A stretch of DNA of 64,000 nucleotides from Lichenicola sp964249735 (GTDB lineage Bacteria > Pseudomonadota > Alphaproteobacteria > Acetobacterales > Acetobacteraceae): positions 1-64,000 of the forward strand of contig CAXUDP010000001.1 in the NCBI GenBank assembly GCA_964249735.1, written 5' to 3'. The notes beneath the pieces were generated by a model. The model worked only from the letters and a program-made list of their open reading frames with translations. It ran no database searches and had not been told where the DNA came from. Made by a program: the position numbers and the translations under genes. Below, piece by piece: positions 55,630 to 64,000 of the stretch; positions within the stretch are counted from its first letter, which is position 1, and each line of letters begins with the position of its first letter.

Positions 55630-56910
55630 CTAGCCTGCGGCTGCGCCGGGAACCGGCTCGCTTTTCAGCAGCCGGATGTAGCGCGAGGTCAGCAGGACGG
55701 CCGCGCTGACCACGATCGCGCCGGAGCCGATCACCAGGGAGCTTCGCGGCCCGATCAGATGCGCGATCGGGCCGCACAGGGCGAAGCCGATCGGGCCCAG
55801 GCCCTGTGACACCACGCTGAACATGGCATTGACCCGGGACAGCACGTCGCTCGGGATGCGCTCCTGGATCGTGGTCTGCACGGTGACGTTCAAGACCGCC
55901 AGGGAGGCGCCGAAGATGGCGCTGCCGATCGCCACGGGAAGGACCGGCGCATGGAACGCCAGCAGGACCAGCGGGGTCGCCAGCAAGGCAGCGGCGAGCT
56001 CGAAGGCAATGAGCGGGCGGAGGAAGCGGAGGCGGAGGATCAGCAGGCCGCCGACCATGCCCCCGGCGCCGGTTGCGGAAGCGACCAGGCCCCAGAGCCT
56101 GGCGCCGTTCGGCAGGGACGCGAACAGCACCGGGCCGAGGACGAAGAAGGGCGCAAAGGCGACCAGGTTCAGCAGCCCATATTGCGCGGTAATGAGCTGA
56201 AGCCAACGGTGCTGGCGGAACTCCTGCCATCCGAGCTTCAGGTCGGTGATGAACGAGGCTGACGACGCGGCCTCGTGCACGGGGATGCGCATCAGCGACA
56301 GGCAGGTGGCGCTCAGGGCGTAGGACAGCGCGTCGACACCGATCGCGAGCGGCGCCTTGCCGGACGCGACCAGCAAGCCGCCGAGTGACGGGCCCAGGAT
56401 GGCCGACAAGGAGCCGGTGATGCTGAGAACGCTGTTCGCCTCCTTGAGGTGGTCGGCCCCGGCCACCTGCGGGATCAGCCCGCCTTCCGCAGGGGCATAG
56501 AAGGCGTTGCCGACCCCGACGGAGGCGGCAAGCGCCAGCAGGGCGACGAGCGGCGGATGGCCGATCGCCAGGAAAGTCGCCAGCATGAGCTGGCTGACGC
56601 AGCGCAGGATGTCCGAACCCATCATCAGCCAGCGCCTCGGCCATCGGTCGCCGACCACGCCGCCTGCCAGCATCAGGACCACCGTCGGCGCCGTCTGCGC
56701 TGCCAGGACCAGCCCGATGGTGGTGGCGGAGTACTTCAAGGTGAGCAGGGCGAAGGTCAGCGCCACCGGCACGGCTGCCGAGCCGAGGGTCGAGGCGGTT
56801 GTCGCAGTGAAGAACAGGGCGAAGTTGCGCTGGCCGAGAAGCGTCCGGAAGCTGCCCTGAAGGGAGGTGGAGGGACTCTGGAGCACCGGACGGTTCGAGT
56901 GGCTTGTCAT
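55630..56910 (-). CDS. MFS transporter (MFS_3 / EntS-like exporter)
   Basis: This 426-residue transporter has 12 predicted helices. FALFFTATTASTLGSAAVPVAL starts the first helix, and the loop 2-3 motif GGVVGDRWPRRWLMMGSD matches the conserved G-x-x-x-D-R-x-x-R of the family. NAFYAPAEGGLIPQ and NVTVQTTIQERIP are typical of MFS_3 members that export siderophores or small molecules. The substrate is unknown. AAGGGA lies eight bases ahead of the ATG. It precedes the lipoprotein gene by about 130 bases on the same strand. Confidence 0.85.
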   Translation of the reverse strand: MTSHSNRPVLQSPSTSLQGSFRTLLGQRNFALFFTATTASTLGSAAVPVALTFALLTLKYSATTIGLVLAAQTAPTVVLMLAGGVVGDRWPRRWLMMGSDILRCVSQLMLATFLAIGHPPLVALLALAASVGVGNAFYAPAEGGLIPQVAGADHLKEANSVLSITGSLSAILGPSLGGLLVASGKAPLAIGVDALSYALSATCLSLMRIPVHEAASSASFITDLKLGWQEFRQHRWLQLITAQYGLLNLVAFAPFFVLGPVLFASLPNGARLWGLVASATGAGGMVGGLLILRLRFLRPLIAFELAAALLATPLVLLAFHAPVLPVAIGSAIFGASLAVLNVTVQTTIQERIPSDVLSRVNAMFSVVSQGLGPIGFALCGPIAHLIGPRSSLVIGSGAIVVSAAVLLTSRYIRLLKSEPVPGAAAG

Positions 56911-57703
56911 GGTGGCGATCCCTTGTCCGGCGATGCTCGAGCCGACAGCGCTCCACCGGGCTGAACGAGGTTTGGGTGCCCCCGGGCGGAAGCACGAGGC
57001 GCGTCAGCCGGCAGACGCGCACGATCGGCAGCGGGTTCGGGCGGCCGCGCGGCAGGACGATCAGGCAAGCGGGAGGGCAATCAACGGCCGAGGCCTCCAC
57101 GGCGATCGAGAACCGACGAGGCGCCGGCTCAGGTTGGTTAGCTTGATCGAATGGCGTTTGTCCCAACAAAACCGACCGGGACGGGAATCCCTGATACAGG
57201 GCGACAGCGGCGCTGCATCGGGTCCAGGCCGGCCCGCTTGACGAGGTCCGGGACTGTGATCCGGAACCTGATCCGGCACGCGTCGTCCTGATCCCTGTCT
57301 GTCCCTGGACCTGTTGTCCTCATGCCGATCGCGAGCGGCGTCGTCGCGTGGATGGCGGCCTTCATCGTGCTCGCCGCGACCGCGGGAGCCGTGCGGCCTG
57401 GGCGGCCGCCCGGGCTGGAGACCTGACCGTTCTGGCAGCGTCGATCGCGGCTCGGACATGCCAGTGCCGTGTCGCTTCCTGTGACCCGTCGGGCTGCGGC
57501 GCAGCGGGTTCGGGATTCCTGCAGGTCGCTCCGGCAACGACGCCAGCCAGGCTGCCGGAGCTCGTCGCCCTGCTTCCGCGACAAGGCAAACCGGCGTTCA
57601 CCAGCGTGCGGGCAGCGGTGCTGCGAGACAACCGTCGGCTGCCGGCACGTGACCTGCGTGGTCCCGTGCGCTAGAACCCCAGCTCCCGGGAGGGCTCCCA
57701 GTC
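56911..57703. other. 793-base stretch without a convincing gene
   Basis: All reading frames here are arginine/proline-rich shadows with no recognised motif. A 34-codon frame at 57322-57426 (MPIASGVVAWMAAFIVLAATAGA...) could encode a tiny membrane peptide but has no ribosome-binding site. I looked for trpF, which often precedes trpB, and found no remnant. A self-complementary CTCCCGGGAGGGCTCCC lies just before the trpB GTG and overlaps its likely ribosome-binding site. Promoters for MFS and trp genes must lie here but are not evident. Confidence 0.5.
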
Positions 57704-59023
57704 GTGAATCCGCAGTCCCAGACCATCCTGCCCGCGTCCGCGCCGGATGCCGACCCGTCGGTTCCGGTTTCAGTGCGCCTCGCCGCTCGCGCCGAGGTCG
57801 ATCGCGCCGACGTGCTGCGCCTCAACACCTTGCGCGCCGGTCCCGACGGGCGCGGGCGTTTCGGCATCTTCGGCGGCCGCTTCGTCGCCGAAACCCTGAT
57901 GCCGCTGGTCCTGGAACTCGATCAGGCCTACGAGGCGGCCAAGGCCGATCCCGCCTTCCGGCAGGAGCTCGACTTCTATCTCAAGGATTATGTCGGCCGG
58001 CCCAGCCCGCTCTGGCATGCCAGACGCCTTGGTGCGGAACTCGGCGGCGCGCAGATCTATCTCAAGCGCGAGGAACTGAACCATACCGGCTCGCACAAGC
58101 TGAACAACGTCATGGGCCAGATCCTGCTGGCCAGGCGGATGGGCCGCACCCGGATCGTCGCGGAGACGGGCGCTGGCAGCCATGGCGTCGCCACGGCCAC
58201 GGTATGCGCCCTGTTCGGCCTCCAGTGCGTGATCTACATGGGGGCCGTCGATGTCGAGCGGCAGAAATCGAACGTGTTCCGGATGCGCCTGCTGGGTGCA
58301 GAGGTTCACCCGGTCACGACCGGCGCCGGTACGCTGAAGGACGCGATGAACGACGCCATGCGCGACTGGGTCGCCCATGTCGACGACACCTACTTCCTGG
58401 TCGGCACCGTGGCTGGCCCGCATCCTTATCCGGCCATGGTGCGCGACTTCCAGTGCGTGATCGGCGACGAGGCGCGGGCGCAGATGCAGGAGGCCGAGGG
58501 CCGCCTGCCGGACGTGGTGGTTGCAGCCGTGGGCGGCGGCTCCAACGCCATGGGCATCTTCCATCCCTTTCTCGACGATCCGGAGGTGCAGCTGGTCGGC
58601 GTGGAGGCGGCCGGACACGGCCTCGACAGCGGCAAGGCGGCTGCCAGCATCAGCCGCGGCCGTCCGGGTGTGCTGCACGGCAACCGCACCTATCTGCTGC
58701 AGGACGACCACGGCCAGATCACCGAGGCGCATTCGATCAGCGCCGGGCTGGACTATCCTGGCATCGGTCCCGAGCACGCCTGGCTGCACGACATCGGCCG
58801 TGCCCAGTACGTCGGCATCACCGACGACGAGGCGCTGGCCGCGTTCCAGCTCTGCACACGCAGCGAGGGCATCATCCCGGCGCTGGAATGCGCCCATGCC
58901 CTGGCCCATGTCGCCAAGATCGCGCCCGACATGCGCCCGGACCAGATCATCCTGATGAACCTGTCCGGACGCGGCGACAAGGACATCTTCACCGTCGCGG
59001 AGCATCTCGGAGTATCCCTGTGA
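57704..59023 (+). CDS. trpB: Tryptophan synthase beta chain
   Basis: This 439-residue PLP enzyme condenses indole with serine to form tryptophan. It has the PLP-binding Lys132 in LNHTGSHKLNN, FGIFGGRFVAETL before it, the phosphate loop VGGGSNAMGIFHPF and LLQDDHGQITEAHSISAGLDYPG. The N-terminal extension of about 50 residues beyond E. coli TrpB is Ala/Pro-rich; the start is GTG at 57704 with GGGAGG ten bases ahead. It overlaps trpA by four bases (GTGA). Confidence 0.95.
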   Translation: MNPQSQTILPASAPDADPSVPVSVRLAARAEVDRADVLRLNTLRAGPDGRGRFGIFGGRFVAETLMPLVLELDQAYEAAKADPAFRQELDFYLKDYVGRPSPLWHARRLGAELGGAQIYLKREELNHTGSHKLNNVMGQILLARRMGRTRIVAETGAGSHGVATATVCALFGLQCVIYMGAVDVERQKSNVFRMRLLGAEVHPVTTGAGTLKDAMNDAMRDWVAHVDDTYFLVGTVAGPHPYPAMVRDFQCVIGDEARAQMQEAEGRLPDVVVAAVGGGSNAMGIFHPFLDDPEVQLVGVEAAGHGLDSGKAAASISRGRPGVLHGNRTYLLQDDHGQITEAHSISAGLDYPGIGPEHAWLHDIGRAQYVGITDDEALAAFQLCTRSEGIIPALECAHALAHVAKIAPDMRPDQIILMNLSGRGDKDIFTVAEHLGVSL

Positions 59024-59856
59024 GCCGGATTGCTGCCCGGTTCGCCGCCCTGCGGGCCGAGAACCGCGGCGCGCTGATCCCGTTCCTCGAGGCCGGCGAC
59101 CCCGACCTCGCCACCGCCGAGGCGATCCTGCACGGCATGCCGGCCGCGGGCGCCGACCTGATCGAGATAGGCGTTCCCTTCACCGATCCGATGGCGGATG
59201 GCCCGATCATCCAGGCGGCGTCGAAGCGCGGCCTGGCCGCAGGCGCCACGCTTGGTCGTACCTTGGAGATGGTCGCGCGGTTCCGTGAGACCGGTGCCGA
59301 CACGCCCGTGGTGCTGATGGGCTACCTCAATCCGATCGACAGCTACGGGCCAGGCCGGTTCTGCGCCGATGCGGCGGCTGCCGGCGTGGACGGGCTGATC
59401 GTGGTCGACCTGCCCTCGGAGGAAGCCGACCTCCTGGAAGCGCACGCCCAAGCGCATGGCCTCGACATCATCCGGCTGGTGGCGCCGACTACCGCCGGCG
59501 CCCGGCTGCCGCTGGTGCTGCGCGGCAGCTCCGGCTTCATCTACTATGTCAGCATCACCGGCGTGACCGGCACCCGCTCCGCCTCCGACGCGGACCTGGC
59601 GGCGGCATTGCCGCGCCTGCGTGCGGTGACCGACCTGCCGGTGGCGATCGGCTTCGGCATACGCACCCCGGCCCAGGCGGCATCGGCGGTGCGGATCGCC
59701 GACGCCGCCGTGGTCGCGTCGTCGCTGATCGAGACCCTGGCCCGCAGCCTCGATGGGCAGGGCCGCGCCGGGCCGGACACGGTGCGGCTTGTGCTGGATC
59801 AGGTCAGGACGCTGGCGGACGGGGTCCGGGACGCACGCATGGAGATCGTCGCATGA
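59020..59856 (+). CDS. trpA: Tryptophan synthase alpha chain
   Basis: This 278-residue TIM barrel cleaves indole-3-glycerol phosphate to indole and passes it to TrpB. PFLEAGDPDLATAE, the catalytic Glu in LIEIGVPFTDPMADGP, the catalytic Asp region LMGYLNPIDSYG and the phosphate loop GFGIRTPAQA are intact. YYVSITGVTGTR supplies further active-site residues. GTG start overlapping the trpB stop, and its own stop overlaps accD (ATGA). Longer upstream frames are shadows of trpB. Confidence 0.95.
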   Translation: MSRIAARFAALRAENRGALIPFLEAGDPDLATAEAILHGMPAAGADLIEIGVPFTDPMADGPIIQAASKRGLAAGATLGRTLEMVARFRETGADTPVVLMGYLNPIDSYGPGRFCADAAAAGVDGLIVVDLPSEEADLLEAHAQAHGLDIIRLVAPTTAGARLPLVLRGSSGFIYYVSITGVTGTRSASDADLAAALPRLRAVTDLPVAIGFGIRTPAQAASAVRIADAAVVASSLIETLARSLDGQGRAGPDTVRLVLDQVRTLADGVRDARMEIVA

Positions 59857-60722
59857 GCTGGCTGACCACCTATGTGCGGCCCAAGATACGCAACCTGCTC
59901 GGCAAGCGCGACGTGCCGGACAACCTTTGGACCCAGTGCGAAGCCTGCAACCAGATGATCTTCTCCCGCGAGCTGGAGAAGTCGCTCAACGTGTGCCCGC
60001 ATTGTGGCCACCACATGCGGGCCCTGGTCGCCGACCGGCTGGCCTGGACCTTCGACAACGGCGAGTGCACCCGGATCGAGCTGCCGCGGGCGGCTTCCGA
60101 CCCGCTCGGGTTCCGTGACCAGAAGCGCTACGTCGACCGGATCAAGGAACAGCGCGCGAAGTCGCAGCTCGACGAGGCGCTGGTGGTGGCGCATGGCACG
60201 GTCGGCGGGGTCAAGGCCGTCGTCGCGGTGATGGCGTACGAGTTCATGGCCGGCACCATGGGTGCCGCCCTCGGCGAGGGCTTCGTCGCCGCCGCCCGCC
60301 TGGCGGTGCTGCAGCAGGCGCCGCTGATCGTGTTCACCGCTTCCGGCGGTGCGCGCATGCAGGAGGGCATGATCAGCCTGATGCAGATGCCGCGCACTAC
60401 CGTCGCGGTGCAGATGGTGAAGGATGCCGGCCTGCCGTACGTGGTGGTGATGACCAACCCCACCACCGGTGGCGTCACCGCGTCGTTCGCCATGCTGGGC
60501 GACATCCACATCGCCGAGCCGAACGCCCTGATCGGGTTCGCCGGGCCGCGGGTGATCGAGCAGACGGTGCGCGAAACGCTGCCGGACGGGTTCCAGCGCT
60601 CGGAGTTCCTGCACGAGCACGGCATGCTCGACATGGTGGTGAAGCGGACCGAGCTGCGCGACACCCTCGGCCGCCTGCTCCTGCTGCTCAGCGTCAAGGA
60701 CGCCTTCGCCCACGCTGCCTGA
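59853..60722 (+). CDS. accD: Acetyl-CoA carboxylase, carboxyltransferase subunit beta
   Basis: This 289-residue subunit of the carboxyltransferase makes malonyl-CoA for fatty acid synthesis together with AccA. The N-terminal zinc ribbon has Cys29, Cys32, Cys48 and Cys51 (CEACNQ, CPHCGHH). The crotonase-like domain contains FTASGGARMQEGMISLMQMPRT and NPTTGGVTASFAMLGDI. The length is typical. It is coupled to trpA by ATGA and followed 23 bases later by folC, the standard alphaproteobacterial order. Confidence 0.96.
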   Translation: MSWLTTYVRPKIRNLLGKRDVPDNLWTQCEACNQMIFSRELEKSLNVCPHCGHHMRALVADRLAWTFDNGECTRIELPRAASDPLGFRDQKRYVDRIKEQRAKSQLDEALVVAHGTVGGVKAVVAVMAYEFMAGTMGAALGEGFVAAARLAVLQQAPLIVFTASGGARMQEGMISLMQMPRTTVAVQMVKDAGLPYVVVMTNPTTGGVTASFAMLGDIHIAEPNALIGFAGPRVIEQTVRETLPDGFQRSEFLHEHGMLDMVVKRTELRDTLGRLLLLLSVKDAFAHAA

Positions 60723-60745
60723 GCGGGCGGGCCCGGCTCCTCGTC

Positions 60746-62062
60746 GTGGCGTCGTCCGTGCCCCCGGCCTTGTCCCCGGAGTTCAGCGGCCGTAGCGGGG
60801 TCGTGCTAGAGCGGCTGCAGCGCCTCTACCCGGTGCTGATCGACCTCAGCCTCCACCGGCTGGAGCTCCTGCTGGAGAAGCTCGGGCATCCGGAGCGGCG
60901 CCTGCCGCCGGTGATCCACGTCGCCGGCACCAACGGCAAGGGCAGCACCTGCGCCAATCTCCGGGCGATCGCCGAGGCGGCGGGACTCACGGTACACGCC
61001 ACCACCAGCCCGCATCTCGTGTCGGTGACCGAGCGGTTCCGGATCGCCGGGCGCCTGGTGGACGAGGCGGCGCTGATCGCCGCGCTAGAACGCATCGAGG
61101 CGGTCAACGCCGGTGCGCCCATCACCGTGTTCGAGGTGCTGACGGCGTGCGCCTTCCTGTTGTTTGCCGAGACGCCTGCCGACCTCGCGATCATCGAGGT
61201 CGGGCTCGGCGGCCGGTTCGACGCCACCAACGTGCTGCAGGCGCCTGCCTCCTGCGCCATCGCCGCCCTATCGATGGACCACGAGGCCTTTCTCGGCGAT
61301 ACCCTGGCGGCGATCGCGGGCGAGAAGGCCGGCATCATCAAGCCGGGCCGTCCGGTGGTTACGGGACGCCAGCCCGACGAGGCGCTCGCCGTGATCGAGG
61401 CCGAGGCCGGCCGACGGGGTGCGCCGCTGCTGCTGCGCGACCGCGACTGGCGCCTCGATCCCGGTCCGGAGGGCCTGCGCTACCAGGATGCTGCCGGCAC
61501 CCTCGACCTGCCGTGTCCCGGCCTGCTCGGGCCGCACCAGCACGATAACGCCGGGCTCGCGATCGCCGCCCTGCACGCCGCCGGCCTCGCCCTGCCGGAT
61601 GCCGCGTATGCCGGGATCGCACACACCCGTTGGCCGGCCCGGCTGCAGCGCCTGCGCGGCCGCCTAGCCGATACCCTGCCGGCAGGCTGGGAGCTGTGGC
61701 TCGACGGCGGCCACAACCCCGGTGCCGGCGTGGCTCTGGCCGGCGTCCTGGAGGGCTGGGTCGACCGTCCGGTCCACCTGCTGGTCGGCATGAAGCAGAC
61801 CAAGGATCCGGCCGGCTTCCTCCAGCCTCTGCTGCCGCTGGCCACCACCGTCTGGGCGGTCGCCGAACCGGGCCAGCACCTCGCGCTGCCGGTGGAGGCG
61901 ATCGTCGCCGCGTCGCACGGGCGCGCCCGGCCGGGTCCGACGGTCGACGCCGTGCTGCCGCGTCTGGCGGGTCCCGATGTCCCGCCCGGGCGGGTGCTGA
62001 TCTGCGGCAGCCTCTACCTCGCCGGCGAGGTGCTGAAGGCGGATGGCTGGATCCCTGCCTGA
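60746..62062 (+). CDS. folC: Folylpolyglutamate synthase / dihydrofolate synthase
   Basis: This 438-residue Mur-ligase-like enzyme adds glutamate to dihydropteroate and folates. It has the ATP loop VIHVAGTNGKGSTCANLR, HATTSPHLVSVTERFRI, EVGLGGRFDATNV and LDGGHNPGAGVALA, which define FolC. The start is a GTG; the first residues (Ala/Ser/Pro-rich) precede the fold by about 20. It is the last gene of the trpBA-accD-folC run, and the nucleoside hydrolase gene begins 66 bases later with its own ribosome-binding site. Confidence 0.93.
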   Translation: MASSVPPALSPEFSGRSGVVLERLQRLYPVLIDLSLHRLELLLEKLGHPERRLPPVIHVAGTNGKGSTCANLRAIAEAAGLTVHATTSPHLVSVTERFRIAGRLVDEAALIAALERIEAVNAGAPITVFEVLTACAFLLFAETPADLAIIEVGLGGRFDATNVLQAPASCAIAALSMDHEAFLGDTLAAIAGEKAGIIKPGRPVVTGRQPDEALAVIEAEAGRRGAPLLLRDRDWRLDPGPEGLRYQDAAGTLDLPCPGLLGPHQHDNAGLAIAALHAAGLALPDAAYAGIAHTRWPARLQRLRGRLADTLPAGWELWLDGGHNPGAGVALAGVLEGWVDRPVHLLVGMKQTKDPAGFLQPLLPLATTVWAVAEPGQHLALPVEAIVAASHGRARPGPTVDAVLPRLAGPDVPPGRVLICGSLYLAGEVLKADGWIPA

Positions 62063-62128
62063 AGCAGCGGTTGCGTTTCCTCCCGCCTAGGTCTTTGCTT
62101 GGTCGGACGACGATCGGCGGAGCCCTCG

Positions 62129-63085
62129 ATGCGCAAGGTGATCTTCGACACCGACCCCGGGGTGGACGATGCGATGGCGCTTTGCCTGCTGGTCCGCAGC
62201 CCGCAGCTCGAGCTGCTCGGCGTCACCACCGTGCACGGCAACGCCGACATCGACACCGTCACCCGCAACGCGCTGTTCCTGAGGGACCGGCTCGGCTTTG
62301 CCGCTCCGGTGGCGCAGGGCTCCGGGGTGACCTTGACCCACAGGCAGGGCGAGCCGGCCCGGCACGTGCACGGACAGAACGGGCTGGGCGACATCGACGT
62401 TCCGGACGCAGCCGATGCCGTGCTGGATGGGCGGCGCGGCCACCGCATGATGATCGACCTGATCCGCGAGAACCCGCACGAGGTGACGATCATCGCCGTC
62501 GGCCCGCTGACCAACCTGGCCCGCGCCCTGGACAAGGACCCGGAGATCGCGCGGCTGGCGCAGGGCGTGGTGGTGATGGGCGGCGCGTTCGGCAGCCACG
62601 GCCATACCGGCAACGTCAGCCCGGTCGCCGAGGCCAACATCGCCAACGATCCCGAAGCGGCCGACAAGGTGTTCACCGCATCCTGGCCGGTGACGGTGAT
62701 CGGCCTCGACGTGACCCAGCAGGTGGTGATGGACGGGGAGTACCTGGATCGCCTGCGCCGTGACGGCGGCGAGGACGGCCGGTTCCTGCACGAGCTGTCG
62801 CGTGGCTACCACGCCTTCCACCAGCGCACGCGCCGCCTGGACGGCATCTTCGCCCATGACTGCCTGGCCGTGGTCTACGCGCTGCGTCCCGACCTGTTCA
62901 CCCTGCGCCGCGGGCCGGTCCGGGTGGTGTGCGGCGGCCTGGCCGCCGGCCAGACCATCCAGAAGCCGAAGGACTCGCCGTTCCCGCTGGGCGCTTGGGA
63001 TGCGCATTCGGCGCAGGCGGTGGCGGTCGACGTCGACGCCGAGGCGGTGCTGGCAGTCTTTGCCGCCAGCTTCGTCGGCCGCTAG
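62129..63085 (+). CDS. Inosine/uridine-preferring nucleoside hydrolase
   Basis: This 318-residue hydrolase splits nucleosides to base and ribose. The N-terminal MRKVIFDTDPGVDDAMAL holds the calcium-binding aspartates of the DTDPGxDD signature. Later blocks are VTIIAVGPLTNLARAL, VVMGGAFG.. with GNVSPVAEANI, and the catalytic His region IFAHDCLAVVYALRP. The ATG at 62129 has GGAG seven bases ahead. It produces ribose, which the ribokinase encoded elsewhere in the window could use. It is followed by a strong inverted repeat. Confidence 0.92.
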   Translation: MRKVIFDTDPGVDDAMALCLLVRSPQLELLGVTTVHGNADIDTVTRNALFLRDRLGFAAPVAQGSGVTLTHRQGEPARHVHGQNGLGDIDVPDAADAVLDGRRGHRMMIDLIRENPHEVTIIAVGPLTNLARALDKDPEIARLAQGVVVMGGAFGSHGHTGNVSPVAEANIANDPEAADKVFTASWPVTVIGLDVTQQVVMDGEYLDRLRRDGGEDGRFLHELSRGYHAFHQRTRRLDGIFAHDCLAVVYALRPDLFTLRRGPVRVVCGGLAAGQTIQKPKDSPFPLGAWDAHSAQAVAVDVDAEAVLAVFAASFVGR

Positions 63086-63086
63086 A

Positions 63087-63120
63087 CCGCAACCGGTTCA
63101 CGTTCGGTCACCGGTTGCGG
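63087..63120. terminator. Inverted repeat terminator after the nucleoside hydrolase gene
   Basis: Perfect 11-base arms CCGCAACCGGT and ACCGGTTGCGG flank a 12-base loop immediately after the stop codon. A moderately T-rich CTTCCTGTTTG follows about five bases later. It probably terminates the rightward run and may also act on the opposing gene that ends 64 bases away. Confidence 0.65.
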
Positions 63121-63183
63121 CCTGGCTTCCTGTTTGACGAGCGCCTTTACCGGTCAGGTGACCACACCTGATCCGGTGATGTC

Positions 63184-63993
63184 CTAGCGTTTCGCGTCCG
63201 GGCCGCCGGTCAGCAGGTAGCAGGCGCATCCGGCGCTGCGCGACGCGTCCTGATCCGGCTCGAGCAGCGACTCCACCGCGATCCGGCGCAGCCGCAGCAC
63301 GACCGTGTCCGCAGGGCCGTCCATGATCACGTCGAAATCCTCCGCCACCACCGACAGCCAATAGGCGACGCCCTGCCGCTCGGTCAGGATGATCGGCTCC
63401 TGCGCGCTGACCGTCAGCCCGTTCTCTAGCGCGGTCGCCGCCTCGGTGCCGTTGGTGATGTGGTACAGGTAGGAGTCGTTGCGATCGGTCGGACGAAGGT
63501 TGCGCGGGTCGACCTGCTGCAGAAGCATGGCGTGCGGGTCGAGATGGTGGGAGCCGGAAGAAGTCTCCGGTTCCCGGGGCGGATCAGGGTCCGGTACCGG
63601 CACCAGGACGGGTTCGGGCTCGGGTTGAGGTTCCGCTGCTGCCGCGACTGGGTCCGGTCCGGCCGGGCCGAACAGGTCCGGTTCCGCACGGTCCGGGACC
63701 CTTGCCCGGCGCGGGCGCGAGGCTGGGCGAGGCGTCGGAGCCTGATGGTCGCCGGGATCGGGCAGCGGCAGCTCATGGGTCTGCATGTCCCCGTGCGGCG
63801 GGCTGCGGTTGCGGGAACGCGCCGCCTCGATCCGGCGGCGCAATCGTGCGTCGGAAGGCGGTTCGGCCATGGCAGGCGCGAACTTGGCATCGCAACCGAC
63901 CGCGCGCCAGTAGTGTGCCATCGCTTCGGCCGCACAGCGCGCGGTGCCAATCCGGCGCAGGACGCGCCCGGCTTCATCCTCGATCTTGAACAC
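63184..63993 (-). CDS. Proline-rich hypothetical protein (probably runs past the window edge)
   Basis: This protein of at least 269 residues has a short N-terminal domain (VFKIEDEAGRVLRRIGTARCAAEAMAHYWRAVG, basic and helical), a long disordered linker rich in Pro, Arg and Glu (about 65-145, including PQPEPEPVLVPVPDPDP), and a folded C-terminal domain beginning SYLYHITNGTEAATALENGL with later IILTERQGVAYWLSVVAEDFDVIMDG. That LYHIT/GL/IxLTERxGVxYWL layout resembles small toxin-like or DUF952/ADP-ribosyl-related domains but is not a sure match. Position 63993 is a GTG, yet the frame is open to the window end, so the true start may lie outside. Confidence 0.6.
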   Translation of the reverse strand: MFKIEDEAGRVLRRIGTARCAAEAMAHYWRAVGCDAKFAPAMAEPPSDARLRRRIEAARSRNRSPPHGDMQTHELPLPDPGDHQAPTPRPASRPRRARVPDRAEPDLFGPAGPDPVAAAAEPQPEPEPVLVPVPDPDPPREPETSSGSHHLDPHAMLLQQVDPRNLRPTDRNDSYLYHITNGTEAATALENGLTVSAQEPIILTERQGVAYWLSVVAEDFDVIMDGPADTVVLRLRRIAVESLLEPDQDASRSAGCACYLLTGGPDAKR

Positions 63994-64000
63994 CGGCCGG

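Noticed and set aside
57322..57426. A 34-codon frame encoding a possible small membrane peptide
   Set aside because: It has no ribosome-binding site and the C-terminal half is Gly/Pro/Arg-rich. It is mentioned in the gap entry but not called as a gene.
57469..59019. Upstream extension of the trpA frame by about 500 codons
   Set aside because: It overlaps trpB in another frame and is Arg/Pro-rich. The trpA fold starts only after the GTG at 59020.

Overview
The window is about 70% GC, densely coded and rich in GTG/TTG starts and 4-base ATGA/GTGA gene overlaps. Gene content and order point to an alphaproteobacterium, probably of the Acetobacteraceae or a close relative. The clearest clues are maf-hemE-hemJ, parB-parA-rsmG-mnmG-mnmE-rho and trpB-trpA-accD-folC. 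No protein database was available, so the taxonomy is inference.

Region 1 (1-6.0 kb) is a DSF-type quorum-sensing locus: an RpfF-like synthase facing an operon of a REC-PAS-GGDEF-EAL regulator and an RpfC-like hybrid kinase. Region 2 (6.2-10.1 kb) holds a PA0069-type radical SAM protein, a CDF metal exporter and a large FAD-dependent oxidoreductase. Region 3 (10.1-16.6 kb) looks accessory: a BrnT/BrnA toxin-antitoxin pair, an AT-rich orphan membrane gene, a BASS transporter, a secreted DUF3828-type protein, a methyltransferase, an antitoxin with a decayed ParE partner, and a cysteine-synthase-like enzyme.

Region 4 (16.2-30.0 kb) is one large carbohydrate-catabolism island. A leftward operon runs deoC, periplasmic binding protein, ATPase, two permeases, DUF4432 epimerase-like protein, ribokinase, aldehyde dehydrogenase and DUF779. 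A rightward operon runs DeoR-type repressor, GatD-like dehydrogenase, FGGY kinase and HAD phosphatase. The two diverge from one short intergenic region that carries an inverted repeat. DeoC releases acetaldehyde, and an acetaldehyde-type dehydrogenase sits at the far end of the same operon, so a deoxy-sugar or deoxy-polyol substrate is a reasonable guess.

Region 5 (30.0-39.8 kb) is mixed: flavin reductase-like protein, small secreted proteins, a GNAT enzyme, an S53 sedolisin protease, a TMEM175-type channel, a DUF2459 lipoprotein, an S10 peptidase, a nucleoside deaminase, a DedA protein and a thin ferredoxin-like protein.

Region 6 (39.8-55.0 kb) appears to be the chromosome origin neighbourhood: tRNA-Ala, maf, a candidate oriC with DnaA-box-like sites and an AT-rich tract, hemE, hemJ, tRNA-Lys, the parAB partition genes with a perfect parS inside rsmG, mnmG, mnmE, ogt, qor, rho and corA. 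Two paralogous aldo/keto reductases bracket the par-rho block.

Region 7 (55.0-64.0 kb) holds a lipoprotein, an MFS exporter, an almost 800-base stretch without a convincing gene, then trpB-trpA-accD-folC and a nucleoside hydrolase, ending with a proline-rich hypothetical protein at the window edge. No insertion sequence, prophage or CRISPR array was seen.
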